Positions 12,898 through 26,234 of a DNA stretch of 64,000 nucleotides are shown piece by piece (position 1 is the stretch's first letter; each line of letters opens with the position of its first letter). Under the pieces are notes generated by a model. It was not told the origin of the DNA. It saw nothing but the letters and a program-made list of their open reading frames with translations, and did not search any database. The stretch is taken from the NCBI RefSeq assembly GCF_040581485.1, contig NC_090131.1, positions 24,130,532-24,194,531 of the forward strand. The letters run 5' to 3'. Both the position numbers and the translations under genes were made by a program. This DNA is from Linepithema humile (lineage: Eukaryota > Arthropoda > Insecta > Hymenoptera > Formicidae).

Positions 12898-15800
12898 CTA
12901 ATTCTCGTCGGAGAACTGGAGGACGTTGCCTACTAAGCTGATTAATATATTCTTTTGAGTGGAGGTAAGAGATACAGTTTTGTACAATTTTTTAGCCATT
13001 TCTTCAGCTCCTATCAAATTGCAAGAAGTGACGTACTCCAGGAGAGTCTGAAAGCACAGGTACAATGACGTTGGAGAATAAAACGCTCTACATTGACATT
13101 AAAATACACATGTATACTTACGAAAATCATCGGCACGTGTGCTTGCGCTAAGCAGATCTCGAATATCTCGTCTATACAATCCGTCGTAATTGTGCCGGTT
13201 ATCAAGTGCGGCGAATTAATTAACAACGATAAAACTTCCATTGCCTTGTCGAAATTGTTTCCGCGTAAAAGCAACACTATCATATTGCCCGTCGATGTGT
13301 GAGTCATTATGATGTGCTGCACTCTTTTAGTATTTTGAGTCTGTATTGCAAAATGAGATATATTAGTTCAATATTTTTTTCAAATTCCGTAAAGTATCTC
13401 ATTGATCTTAATTCAATGATAAATTCTCCGATTAATCTCGAGTCGATTTTAACGAAAGTACCGAGAGACATTTCATTTACTATACTTTTGCAATATTTTC
13501 AAGACTATCTTCATACCAAAGAATTAAATTCCATTAAAATCTGCTTGAAATTAATTAATTGTGATTTCGTTATCTATTTGTTTCTCTGAAGTATCTGAAG
13601 TGTCGCAAACATTTACAAAAATAAATTGCGAATTATCAGAGAATTTATCGTAAAATTAAACTGTGGAATATTCTGCATGTCGAAACCAATTTCAATTACT
13701 TGTACATGATTCCAAATGGTGACTGCGATCTCTGCGAACTGCGCGTTCAGTGGAGAATCGGATGCAGGTTTACAATGTACGCTTATTAACTGTAATATAT
13801 TCTCTAATAAGCCTTCCACGTTTAAATGACCGAACATGACCATGTGCGACCAGAGTTTTGGTATATATTGCGTGGCGGTCTCCGCGGGATGTAATTGAAG
13901 GGCTTCCAATATAGCGTTTATCACATGAGGTTCCGGTATAGTCACGTGCGGCACGAGCTTGTTGTAGACCTTGAAAAACGTTTCGAGTTCTTCTGTCGCC
14001 AGAATCAGCTCCAGATAAAATCGATAGTAGACATTTTCCTAAAACAAAAAGAAATATTAGCTATAACGCATTATACATATCAAATTATGTACAATATGTT
14101 AATGAAATAATTAAGAAGCATAATGTGTTGCATGATGTAATAAGATACACGGTCGGTCTCGCGCTGCGCGTGAACTTGGCGCGACAACTACCGTGTCTCT
14201 TGATAAATATTTTGAATGCAGTTATAATAGCCATAAAGCATTAGCACTTTAAGTATTTGAACTTTTAGAGTCTTGTAAATTTTATCCAAATAACGCCATT
14301 TTGAAAAAAATCATCAAAATTAATAATTCTTTTAATTATATTATTCTTTACGTGTATTTCTATCTTTTACGGTTTACTATTGATTTAGTTTACTATTGAA
14401 TGACTTTATATGTGAATATGTGTGTGTTGAAAATCAAAAGATACTCACTCTGAGGTTGTCACCGATGAATTTATAATTTTCACCGGTAAGAAGCAACTCA
14501 TTCACCATTTCGCCCGCTTCACGTTTGCAAAACTGCCTCAATGCTATTTCCATCGCATAGCCGAAGAAATCTAAATCCTTTGCATCTTGGATGGTGAGGG
14601 TCTCGTTCTTCAACGATGTCATGATGTTCACAAAGTTGCCGTACGACGTGTCACCTGTTTCGAAGTAAGTTTCAAATGAGTTTGGGAGCATTCAATCGCA
14701 ATATCATCGCGGAATGAGATCATTCAATTACCGAATTTCCTTAAAATTCGTAGCAAATAATAATATGTAGTTAAGGACGGCTTTAATTCGAACTTGTTGA
14801 TATCGGCGAGCGTGCTGCGCGTCAAGATCATAGCTGCTTTGACAAAGTTCGATGCTTGGAAAGTAGCCGCTAAATTAAGGACAGCGTTAAACGTATCTAT
14901 ATTTGGAGTGATCCCACTTGAAGTTATCGTTTGGTATACATCTGTTAGCAATGTGTTCGAATTTTCCTCTCCTTGCCTCAATAGTGGCACTATCCATATC
15001 ACAGCGTTGTGTGCATCGATGGATAACACTATTTTGTTTTCCTGACATTCTGTGTACAATTGCCAAGCCTTCTCCACCTGAAATGACAAGATTTCATTAA
15101 ATCTCTGTGCTATGTTGATGAACTTTCGTTTATGATTGATTTAGGACGCATTAAGTGTCTTACACTGAAAAATTTAGCCAAACCGCATATCATCGCGCTA
15201 TACGCAGCGCCTGCTATTGAGGGTTCTTGCTGCTTCAAAAATTGAAACAGGGCGTCGATCTGTGGGCGGCTTCTACAAATTAAAATAACATGCAAAATTT
15301 AGAAACCAAATTGCGGAAATAAATATTATATCAACATGAGAAATAATGTATTCAATATTTTATAAACTCACATCCATATGTTTTTCTTATGTTTCTGATT
15401 CAATTGATACCAACGAGTTTCCAGTAATTCCATGCTGGTAGGTTTGCTATTATTATAAAAACACAATAATTCCAAGAGAATCTGTTTCGTCGATACTGTT
15501 ACCTCGCCTTTCAGCAAATCGTATATTGTGATAGAATTGGCAACATTAGCATTTGATATCTCATACAATAATGTTTCTTCCGTTACTTTACTCTCTTCTG
15601 TGTAAATAGGAGGTGGCACAAACGCCTGTGTATAAATATAATGATGTATATGATTTAACAATGTATCGACTTAATACATCTTTTGTAAATAACAAATAGA
15701 ATATTCTATGAATTAACAAGTGGATGTAAATGTTTGATCAACAAAATTACTTCTAATATATTACCTGTATTTCAGGCTCCGCTAATTTATGATCAAACAA

Positions 15801-16349
15801 GTCACGATGTTCTTCGCGAATCCACATCGCAGCTTTCTTTCCAGATTCCTTTGCTAATGCATAATTGCGTTCATGCATTTTCGACAAGGGTGTCAAATAC
15901 GGATCATCGTGAAATTTGTAATGTGGTGCTGTATAATCCCTGGATATTGTTTTTTCAAGAGCCTATCAAATGAATAATATTAAATATTTATAAATTACTC
16001 TTATTCACAAGAATTAAATAAAATATAGTAATTTTACTCACTTTTAGGATATCTGTTGGGCCACGTTCTATCCTGTTTGGTATATGAATTTCTGAAGATG
16101 AGGATGACGTTGCGGTTGTCGATTGCAACCGTATCATCAACTCCTTGTATAATTTCCTACAAATATTCAAAATATGGATAAAATTGTTTACGGCATACAC
16201 TATATACATCTTTAAACATTTTTAAATTGTTTAAGAAACGAATGTGTTTTCGGCATTTTACATTCGAGAAAGTAATTGATTTACATATATGAGTCGAGTG
16301 AATTGCAGCTCGGTACATACCTACGCGAAATTCTCGCTAAAGAATTCAT
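12898..16349 (-). CDS. PTCD3: PTCD3, mitochondrial small-ribosomal-subunit protein mS39
   Basis: Pentatricopeptide-repeat protein of the mitochondrial small ribosomal subunit, needed for mitochondrial translation. Ten exons in transcription order: 16349-16321, 16156-16042, 15962-15765, 15625-15372, 15272-15164, 15077-14732, 14654-14449, 14038-13700, 13340-13122 and 13047-12898. All join in phase to 654 residues, close to the 689 of human PTCD3. The N terminus (MNSLARISRR, then a Ser/Thr-rich stretch) fits a mitochondrial import signal. IPNRIERGPTDIL, followed by the block around HERNYALAKESGKKAAMWI, is the family-specific start. Helical PPR-like repeats follow (for example ITPNIDTFNAVLNLAA). 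Identification rests on overall family resemblance and gene length. The first exon is only 29 bp and was placed by its ATG, donor and phase. Confidence 0.86.
14140..14208. repeat. Short GC-rich inverted repeat in PTCD3 intron 7
   Basis: AAGATACACGGT at the left and its near complement ACCGTGTCTCTT at the right bracket about 45 bp of GC-rich sequence inside an AT-rich intron. It looks like a small MITE remnant. No target duplication is clear. Confidence 0.4.
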
Positions 16350-18847
16350 CGTGTGAGTTTTAAAAATTAAAAAAAGAATTAATTTTTCTTAAATGCTTTC
16401 GCTTCTTAACCTTTAAAGCGGCGATTTTAAAGGTTACGTTTTTAGCGCTTAGATTAGGTTAGGTAAATGCGGCACTCTCGGAAAGCTGCATAACAAATCT
16501 ACAAATTTTCGATGATAAAACAGAAGTTGATAAGTTAAAATGCTAAGTTATCTTCGGTGCAGTCGAAACCGTCGATATCAACACATTTTATTATCATCCG
16601 TTTACATCAAACAGCCTGCTGTTTCTAGAAAAAAAAATTTAAGAAGCGGAAGAAGATGATAAAAAGATTCAAAGATAGATAAAAGTAAGAAATTTTGAAT
16701 CAAAATTTTGTAACGTTTATTCTATGCATGATGGCATATAAATTGATGTATTGATGTATATCTCCATTTTCAGGCAGCATTCTAGAACTGCATTCTGAAA
16801 GTCGGCATTCTAAAAGCTCACCTGGCCTGCATCTATAAGTACGGGATTTGTTGACGGGATTCACATGGCCAGCTTATGTCAATCTTTTGTAGTGCAGTAT
16901 TGACTGACATCTGGTTGGTTGCCTGTCTGTAGGCTTAGCTCCGTATAAAATTCATAACGGAAATATATATCACAAGATGTATACAGGATGTCTCTGATTT
17001 TTATTGAATTATATCTTGTGATAGATTTCTTGTCTAATTTGAGGTTAATTGTTTTGAAACAATTTGCACAAGCTATGTGACTATAAATTACTTTAATTGA
17101 TAATTTTACAGGAAATATATTTCTCAGAAATTGAGAAGCTCAATGTACAATGTCAACCACCGCACCAACCACTGCTTACGCTTTATTTGCGCTTTAAATA
17201 GATATGATAGAGCTGATAGAGATAGTATATCCAATATGTGAAATGGGATGCTTTGTTAATGTTGAAGTACAAAAGTTTGGAGAAATCACAGTAAGCACAT
17301 ATTATTAGTTTCTAGCAATTGAATCTGAACAGGCTGCAGATGATTTCAAATTTTATGATAAATTGGATTAAAAAAATGTATACATATGAAAAGTGATTTT
17401 TAGAAAAACAAATCTGACTTAATTGTAATTTTTCAGATTGATATTGAATCCCATCTGCGCAAGGAATTAACACGTAACACAGTGGCACAAAATTTAATTC
17501 TGCTGAAATAAATTAAATTCCCACCGCATAACATTAGGATTCCCGATGACCCACTTATGGGTGCGCTTGTTCAGCACCGTGTATCATCGGCAAACGCATT
17601 GTGTTCCCTCGTTCTAGCAACAGCTGGCCTCACCACCACGACCGTCACCACCATCACCACCACCACCACGATCGCCATCAGGTAAGAGGGTACATCTTGC
17701 AACCTTCTTCATTAAATAGCTCAAGGTACCATCCTCTCCTTGGTTTTTAACCGGACAACGACGTAGGTACACGTAAGCCGCTGCTTTCGGCAGCTGCCGC
17801 TCTCCTCTCCGCGGCGAATGGAAGGAGGGAAAGAGAAGCGGCAGATAGAGATTCGTTTCTTTCAACGAATTTATTGTTTAGCATATGAATGGCGCGCGCG
17901 AGCGTCGCGTTCACGGTTGCACGGTGAACCCTTTGGCATATTACAAAGAATTCAATAAAGTTTATAAGGAAACCCAGAGGGAACCAGTCTCTCTGCCAGA
18001 GGCCGGAGAGAACGGGAGAGAATGAGAGAGGAGAGGAGGAAAGGGAACCCCCAGGTCCCTCTTCTCGCGGCTCTCGCCGTGAGAACGCGTGCGTGTATAC
18101 CTTACGCTGGGCCTTATGCACATCAATGGAGAGCAAGAGTGGCCGAAGAGAAACGTTCTTATTCTGCAGGGAGTTAGCTATATGAGTTTGCACGGCAAGT
18201 TTTAATACACTATCTCACATCCTAACTGAATATACTTTGCACTTCAAGTTATAAGAAGTCATACTTCAAGTTTGAAGCAGTATGATGTAGATATTTTTCT
18301 CCGATAACATGTAAAATTGTCATCGTTAATGAAAGTATTCATAATATTGGACGTAAAAGAGGAGACAATATTTTTTTATTTTGCAAAATATTTGCAAAAT
18401 TGCGAATTTTTAAATGTTCAAGAAAACGTTGATTATTTTATTCAAGTGTCTCATCTAAATATTTTCTCGCTTATATTTTATTTCAATTTTATTACATCTC
18501 AAGTTTTTAAATTTAATTTCTCCCACGTAAAGTATTACACATAAACGATATAGTGTGCGCAAAATGTTTTCCGTGCAAAAAATTCAAGAAGACTAATCCC
18601 GAGATTTAATCTTATCTTGCGATCATTCATTAATCATACAAAGGGACTGATGTCAAACACGAGTGGAGTAGAAATATTTTTCACTTTATGCAGCTTATAG
18701 CTCTATCGCGGTGCGCGTCCACCGGTCGCATACACGCACGCACGCACGCACGCGGGCGGGCGGACGGGCGAGAAGCCAGGTGTTTTATTTCAAACCGTGG
18801 GACTCTCTTTAAGAGAGGGATGCTTTTGCACGACGTGCACACGCGCT

Positions 18848-18892
<45 letters not shown>

Positions 18893-18907
18893 TCGTCGTC
18901 GTCGTCG
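18848..18907. repeat. (CGT)n / (GTC)n microsatellite
   Basis: About 20 units of CGT with one CAT interruption in a CpG-rich block. It makes poly-Ser, poly-Val or poly-Thr frames that should not be taken as protein. Confidence 0.95.
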
Positions 18908-21900
18908 GCGAACAGGCGAGCAAGAGAAAGAGAGAGAAGGAAAGAGGGACCTGGGACGAATGAAAAACAGGATTCGCGTCCCTCCGCGCACTTCGGGGGC
19001 CCTCACTACTTTTATTGTGTTTCCTTGTTCGATCGAACGTAACGCAACCCCCTTGCCTCACCCCCTACATCTGCGCGCTCCTTGGTTTGCCCCTCGTTCT
19101 TTGATATCGGGTTTTCCCTCTTCCTTTTTTTTCCGGCTTTTTCATTGTGCGTCTCCGCGCCATCGAGAGAGAATTATAAAACGCTCCGCGGCATAGTGGA
19201 CGCGTTTTTGGGGGGGAGGGGAGGGGAGGGTCACGTTTTACACGTGACATCTCCCGTGGAAGGAAACGGGGTGACGTATAGGAAGGAGAACAAGGAGAAA
19301 AAAAATATACTATGTCCACAATTGCGAGCGTCTCTTCTCTCGGACAGGAAACCCGAGTCCAAATCCTCGTCTCGCAAATTCAGAGGCCGGCAATAAGCGG
19401 TAAGAAACCGCTGCGAGGACGAACATTTCCCTCGTTCTCCCCTCTCCGCTCCTTTTCCTGCCTCTTCCTTCCGTCCTGTGCGACCGTTTCGTAGAACGGT
19501 TATGCGATCGCACTCGGTCTCCGCACAAAGGGATGCGCGGCTTTCTTTTTTCCCCCTCCCCCCCCTCTCTTTCTCTTCTCTTTTCTTCCTTCCGAATTCA
19601 TGTGTGATCGTTAATAACCGCGCCGAAGGTGGCGGACGTCGTCATTTTTCTTTCTCTTGAAACCGGAAATGCATGGAGCGTGCAACATCCTGCGAAAGAA
19701 ACGCTCGCTCTCTCTCTCTTTCTCTTTTTCTCGAACAAGCAATTGCGTGCAAACGCAACGCAGGCGTGTGTATATATGCGTACATATTATTATTCGTGAT
19801 TTATATTGCGGGTCTGTTACATTTTCGTCGACAGCAGCAACTTTACAAACATTTAAACTGAATCTTTAAATGGCTCTCCCTTATCAAAGATTGCTCTTGA
19901 TCTAATTTTTCTTTCATCTCTGATTCAACTGTCTGATTTTTACTTGCAATTTGATACCTGGATTATTCCTTTAAATGTACTTGGGAAGAGTAGAAGGAAA
20001 TGAACAATAATTCACATCTAAAATACACCGTATATGTCGATTTTATCGAATTTTTATTGCTTCCCATTTTTGCGCGTATCATTTTTACAAAAGACACGTT
20101 TTATTCTTACATTATCAAGTATGCAACGAGTCAGAATTTAACAGGTCCAAGTAATTGAAAGCAATAATAATCCCATAGCACAGAATTCGCTAACTGTATT
20201 GTATCAACGTTAACATTGCTGCAATACCGATGCAAAAATATTAAAATATAAAAAGATATCTATTTTCTGCAAAATTTATCAATCTGCAACGATGTTGCAA
20301 ATATAATTAATTGTGTAAAGATTTAAAATATATACGAATATACACACATCGCAATTCGATTTGAATAAATTAATTAAATAAATTAAAATCTGCTTATCAT
20401 AATTGTTTAAACACTATCGAAAGATCAGAAATTTTATTAACTTTTTTAAATTTAGCTATGATCAGAATTTTATTTTACATAAAATAGAAAAATTTTACGC
20501 TAAGATTTGATTAATTGGATTTGCATTATTCCTGCATTCAGTGCTTCAGAAAATAAAATCTAGCTAATTAAGAAAAAAAAACAAAAAAAATTTCAGAAAC
20601 ATTTTATATATTTTTTGGGGATTTTTTGAATTAAAGGCAAGATAAAATTTAACAGATCTCATCGATGTAGATTATAAAACATTATATTATACATTATATA
20701 TATAACATTTTATAAAATTTTGTACTTTCACAAAACATTAGAAATTTCTTAAAAATAATCAAATAAATCTGAGTTAAGATTTACAGATTGATATTCTTCA
20801 GTGAAGGCTGTTAATAAAAATTAAAGATCGTGTTCGAATGATGCTGGACGATACGTTGATATGTCGAGCAGATTCAGCAGGCCGGGACGAGTGCAATTTG
20901 ATTATATTATCAACAAATATTGCCTTCATCCCCACCTGCCCAATCCTCGAAAATCTCCATCTCTCGGACAATTGCTTGGTAATTCGAACAACTATCTCTT
21001 TTTCTCTTGATTTTCTCTTATTTGTCATCACATCCTTTGTTTCGCTCGATGAGACACGATGCATCCCGATAGGCCGGGACTAGTGCAATATTAAGATAAA
21101 TGCTAAATATTGTCACGAATCCTGACCTATCTATTATGCAAAATGTGTAACAGTTTTTCCCGCGTTAATGAATTGCCCGAACGACGATATGTATTTGTCA
21201 ATTCGATGATGATCGTTCTGCTGCAATTTGCGATCCAGAATCGTGTGAGTCAAAGCCAGGGTTGAAACTCAATCGAAGACTCGGCTGCGATTCTCATAGT
21301 CCGATCACATGCTTATTTCTCCGGGAGCTGGAAAAAGAAAAAAAATTCTAGATGATGTCTGGAAAATGTAAAAATTGTAGAGAAACAAATAATAAAATCG
21401 GAAATCAATAAATTTTTGCATTAATAGTTAAATCGTTAAAAATCAAATATCGACAGCAAATAAAAAAAAATAAATAAAATTAAAAAAAAAAAAATGAAAT
21501 ATGCACAAGCGTTTACCTTCAGAAATAATACTGAAAAAAGATGTAACTGTAATTAATTAATAAATCTGTAACAAATTAATAACTGTAATAAATTAATTAA
21601 TCATTCAATTAAATTGTTATATGTTCTCGATTCTTTTTCCGGATGAAACTCATGAATAAAAACTTCCGCGGAATACACGCGTTACATGAATTAACAGTTT
21701 TCGAAAAGCGGCACGAAAACCGTGCGCGTGTTGCGATCACCAAAAACTACTAAATGAAATGTGCATCAACGGATTTTTGCGCGACGAGACGAATTTTCCG
21801 CTTCAGCGACCGCGCGGACGAGAACGTCGCCGGAAATTGCACGCGGAGTCCATTCGCGACACGCGCAATTCGTTAGAACGGTTACGGCGGAGCGGGATTA

Positions 21901-24321
21901 CGCGTGTCGCAGCGTAACATGCGCTCGCTCATTGATGGGGGCGAGAAATGCGTGCGTCTCTTCCTCTCTCTCTCTCTCTTTTGCTTGCGTGTACGGTAGG
22001 GCTCTCCGACGTGGCCTTGGTAACAGTCTCCAAATCGTAGAGCCTCTAACATCGTTCGAATCACAAATCATAGCCCGAGGTCGGCTCTCGTGTGGACATC
22101 ATAGGTCGGTCCTCTATTGCTTCGCGCGGCCGTACCCGAAAAATAGGGCCCCCCCTTGCTAAGACCTTGCCCACCGGAATTTCTGTGAAACGAGAAACCG
22201 GGGTTCTCGACGCGCTAATTCGCGTATACGTGTACATTGCTAACACATACACACAGAGATAGGCGTACAACGCGCGCGGCGTTATATATATATGCATACA
22301 CGCAAACGGTTTTTCGATACAAGAGTGGCACAATTTTGCAAGACGACTGATTTGAAATAATACAGAAATGCGTTTGTGTGTGTGTGTGCAGCGCGCAAAT
22401 CTCGATCTCTTCTCGAATCCGTGCGATCTAATATTATCAAGACACGATTTGTTCGACGCGGACTCTCCTTCGAGCCGCGCAAATATTCGCACGTAAACGC
22501 GTTATTTATCGCGCGCCTCTCGTTTCTTCGGAACTCGTAACTCGATCTCTATCGCCGGCAACTCGGTGCGTGTAACGCAAACAATGTCCCGCACCTCGCG
22601 CTATATCGAGCACCGTCGCGATCGAAAATCGTCGCCGCAAAAATCTATGTACGAATCCTCGAAGAATTTTCGTCAATTCTTGCGGCACGATAGATTCTCG
22701 AGCGTGTGTCGTACTTTCAAAAACAAACGCAGAGATTTGTAAATAAAAAAAAAGTGAAAACAAAGCGCCGCGAAAAATGACGATCGTGAGTTACGCTCAT
22801 CGCAACTCGCATCTTTTTTCCAGCCATTAACTCGACCTTTTCGCTACTTGACCTCATTTTTATCTCAAGTTTTTATATGAGAAGAGAAAGAAACTGGAAT
22901 ATTTCAATATTTCGATTTACAATTCTACAAATATTTCAGTAGCAATCATTATATCATTATTGTACTTCGTAAAGTGAGATTTTTGTAATCTTACCGTCAC
23001 AATCTTACCCAGAACGAGCTGTGTTGAATTATACGACCTGCCTCTCGCTTCCTCTTTCCCGGCTTTCGTCACTCGCGCGGTCCGTGTGGCATGCAGATCC
23101 GGAGATGCGAATCGACGCCGCGCCAACGATCATCGCCTGTGTCAATCCGCCGTGACGCCGTCTTTCGATTCTTCACACAATGCCCCTTCTCTTCGTTGTC
23201 GTCGTCGTCGTCTTCTTCTATTCTTCCTTCTCGATCCTCGTATATTCTTCGGCACGTGACGCGCCGCGCCGGCGGACGGCGCGCTCGATCGAGGTGCGTC
23301 ACACGCAGGAAATAAATCGGCCGCGCGAGATGTTAGATCGTACAGAGAGGAGCCGCTGTGGCCGGGCCGATCGACGTCTATCACACACACGATAGATCAC
23401 TCTTCCGTTTGTTACCTCTATATCCTTTGATCGCGTTGACGCCGTATTCCGAAATGAGAGAGAAAAGAAGAGATAGTTCTTTTGTAGCTTGTTCTTGCCC
23501 ACTACACAACACTATAATCGATCTGTGCTCTGAATAATGTTCGAAGATGCGCGATCTGGCCGAGATCAAAAATTGGAGAAGATTGAATATGAGAGAAAAG
23601 TTAGGAGCGCACTCGGACGAATGTTGAAGCGAACCGCGAACTGAGCGATCTGAGGCCGTGTTCAGGTGCGAGTGTGTTCTTATCCTTTTTGGGCCCCAAG
23701 TGGTGGGGACGCGCCCGGGCTTACTCTTATTTAACAGCAACAGCGAGAGTGGCGACGACGGCGGCAAAACGGCGCGAAGGCCCCAAATAGCGAACTTCCC
23801 TTTCTTTTCGTCCCTTTTCTTGGGGCGAAGCTGGGTCTTTTCTCTTCGTTTCTCACGCCACCGGTTGTGTCCCACCTCTCTCCAGCTCCTCAGCATCCCT
23901 TGTGCATTCTTTCTCTCTCATCTTTTCTTTTCCCTCTGCTTCTCTCGCATTGTTCTCCCGCCAAAATTGTATCAGCTGTCCTGATTCTTGAGCCTTCAAC
24001 TCTCCTATCAAGAGAGCCGCGCGGCGACCGCCCCTTGTCCTTCCAGTTTCCACTCTTCCGTCAGGTAGGTAAGGTATAGGTAACGAACCAATGGCAGATC
24101 GAGAATGCGAGAATTTTGGGTTTCGCACCCAGGGGAGAGATCTCGCTTTTTGGGCGGAGCGAATCCCCGTCGGGCGTCGGAACGACGATTATAATTAACG
24201 CACGACGATTATACACAGGCGCGACGACGGTTTGCGTGTCATTCGTATGTGATTTACGACGAATGTGACAGATATCCGCCGCCGTAGTACGAAAATCTTC
24301 TCCTACGTCCTGTCCGTTTGC

Positions 24322-24421
24322 CCGTTTGCCCGTTTGCCCGCCTGCAAGCCTGCCTGCCCGCCTGCCTGCCTGCTTGCTTACCCTCCCCTCCCCGTCCTTC
24401 CTTCCTTCCTTCCTTCCTTCC
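24322..24421. repeat. GCCC/GCCT then CCTT tetranucleotide repeat
   Basis: Tandem units of the type CCCGTTTG and GCCTGCCT grade into six perfect CCTT units near 24398-24421. Confidence 0.9.
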
Positions 24422-25429
24422 ATCTGAGCAACCGCGACTGAATCCTATTGGAGGAATCCCTTGCATCTTCTTAACGCAGCACCGGATTAATCGCTTTGTG
24501 ATTTACCGACGGAAAGAATGGTGTCCTCGTCGAAAATCTCGGTCGTGACAGATCTGAAAAACGTTAGGAATAGTTGACAAATATTCTCGCAAAATTTGCA
24601 GCAAGTTCGGTGAAATTTGATATTAAAGTAAAATAAGTAGAAGAAATATATAATCGAGTAGATGTGAAGCGATAATCATTTTCAAAATATGAAGTTTGGA
24701 ATCAATTTCTTATCTGAAATGTTTTGATTTCGTTTCATAGCTATATACATATAATTCTACTTGAATGTAAAAACACGAGGCGAGCGAGAAATTATATGCC
24801 CTGGTGTTCTCTGCCTAATGTTTGCAAGCATTTCTTATTCGACTTTCGGGACGTCGTCGAATTATATACACGCACTGCGAGCTTCTCGGCAAATTTGTTT
24901 TCATCGCGCGGTAACGTCGGCCGATTTGTCATGCTATGTAACGAAACGCCTTGCCCGTTAGTACTTTATAAGTAACGCTTTGTAATCCGCGCGACTGCCT
25001 CGTCATCTCACTAAGGTGTTTAGTCTTGTTTACTCAGTAATTTTATGCATCGCAGGACTTGCATATACCCGCTCATTGCATTCGTCATGCCGCATTTACA
25101 AACACATGTAAATTACACAGCTATCTCAAAATTATGAACAATATTATCTTTGAAGTCATCTCTCATAGACAAATATTTATAAATTGATTAGGTATAAAAC
25201 TATCGTATAAATCAAATAATCATGGTTATTTGAACTTGTTCTGCGTGTTTTCAACTTGTATCGACTGTTTTTCTAAGATTTATTTGAAATATTGATTGCA
25301 AAATTAAAATTACTTTTAACTTAATATGGAAAAATTCGCGGTATTTTGAAGAAAAAAAACTGACGATTTTGTCGTAAGATCAATTTTTTCGATCAATACA
25401 AAAGATGTTTTATATAAATCCTCGCACAC

Positions 25430-25770
25430 CGTAAAGATTTAAAATTAATCGAGCAATAAGTAATATAAAAAAAAAACGATCGATCATTAGACTGTAGATT
25501 GATGAAATAATAAATCAAAATCTGAAAGAACGGCATTGTGGCATTTCAATCGGGTGTTACCCGATCATAATCATTTCGCAATTAACCCGAAATATCTAGT
25601 ATAAATTTCAGTTTACGCGGTGAGACTTAAAAATTGATCGGGCATTATGAGATAATCAATCATCAGATTATAAATCGACGAAATATAATAATATGTAAGA
25701 ATGGTAGTACTTTCAATCGGACGTTATATCACACCATCGCGAGACATCCCGATTTGAAGCAACTCGGCGT
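25430..25770. repeat. Diverged tandem duplication (about 180-bp unit)
   Basis: Two successive segments (about 25430-25600 and 25615-25770) share the same order of motifs: an ATTAATCGAGCA/ATTGATCGGGCA box, an AATCATCAGATTATAAAT-like box, a TTTCAATCGGGTGTT/TTTCAATCGGACGTT box and a CCCGA end. Identity is only moderate. Confidence 0.5.
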
Positions 25771-26154
25771 TTTGTCGGGCTTTGCGAGTAGCACTCGTCC
25801 CGGTATCACCTGGAACAGCTGAAACTTACGTTCACCACGTGTTCGCGTCATTAAAAACGCGTAGGCACCACTGTAACAGGTTGGAACGCTCCTCGACATT
25901 GCAGCAGCGTGCTTTTCAGCATTGGCGCATTATCCTGCCCTTTTGTGGCTCCTTATGCACTCTGTAAATAATATTTTTGTCAATATTTAAATATCATATC
26001 GATGACAAGCGTATCATTACATCGACTTAAAGGAAAGAACTTGTTGCGCCTAAAATCTGATGATAAAAGAAATCCACGTTGCGACTCTTTTTCTGCCATT
26101 AATTTTTCATCTATTATTATTTGACTATCGTTTTTCGATATTTTAATTGGATAT

Positions 26155-26156
<2 letters not shown>

Positions 26157-26232
<76 letters not shown>
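26157..26232. repeat. (CA)n microsatellite, about 38 units
   Basis: Uninterrupted CA dinucleotide run of about 76 bp, the longest perfect simple repeat in the window. It creates an artefactual Cys/Val open frame on the minus strand. Confidence 0.98.

Positions 26233-26234
<2 letters not shown>

Noticed and set aside
18688..19061. Poly-Ser, poly-Val and poly-Thr open frames
   Set aside because: Produced by the (CGT)n microsatellite in three frames.
20870..21095. Repeated GGCCGGGAC-AGTGCAAT boxes (20881 and 21073)
   Set aside because: Only about 20 bp is shared and no longer duplication or inverted structure surrounds it.
25980..26231. Cys/Val-repeat open frame
   Set aside because: Produced by the (CA)n microsatellite.
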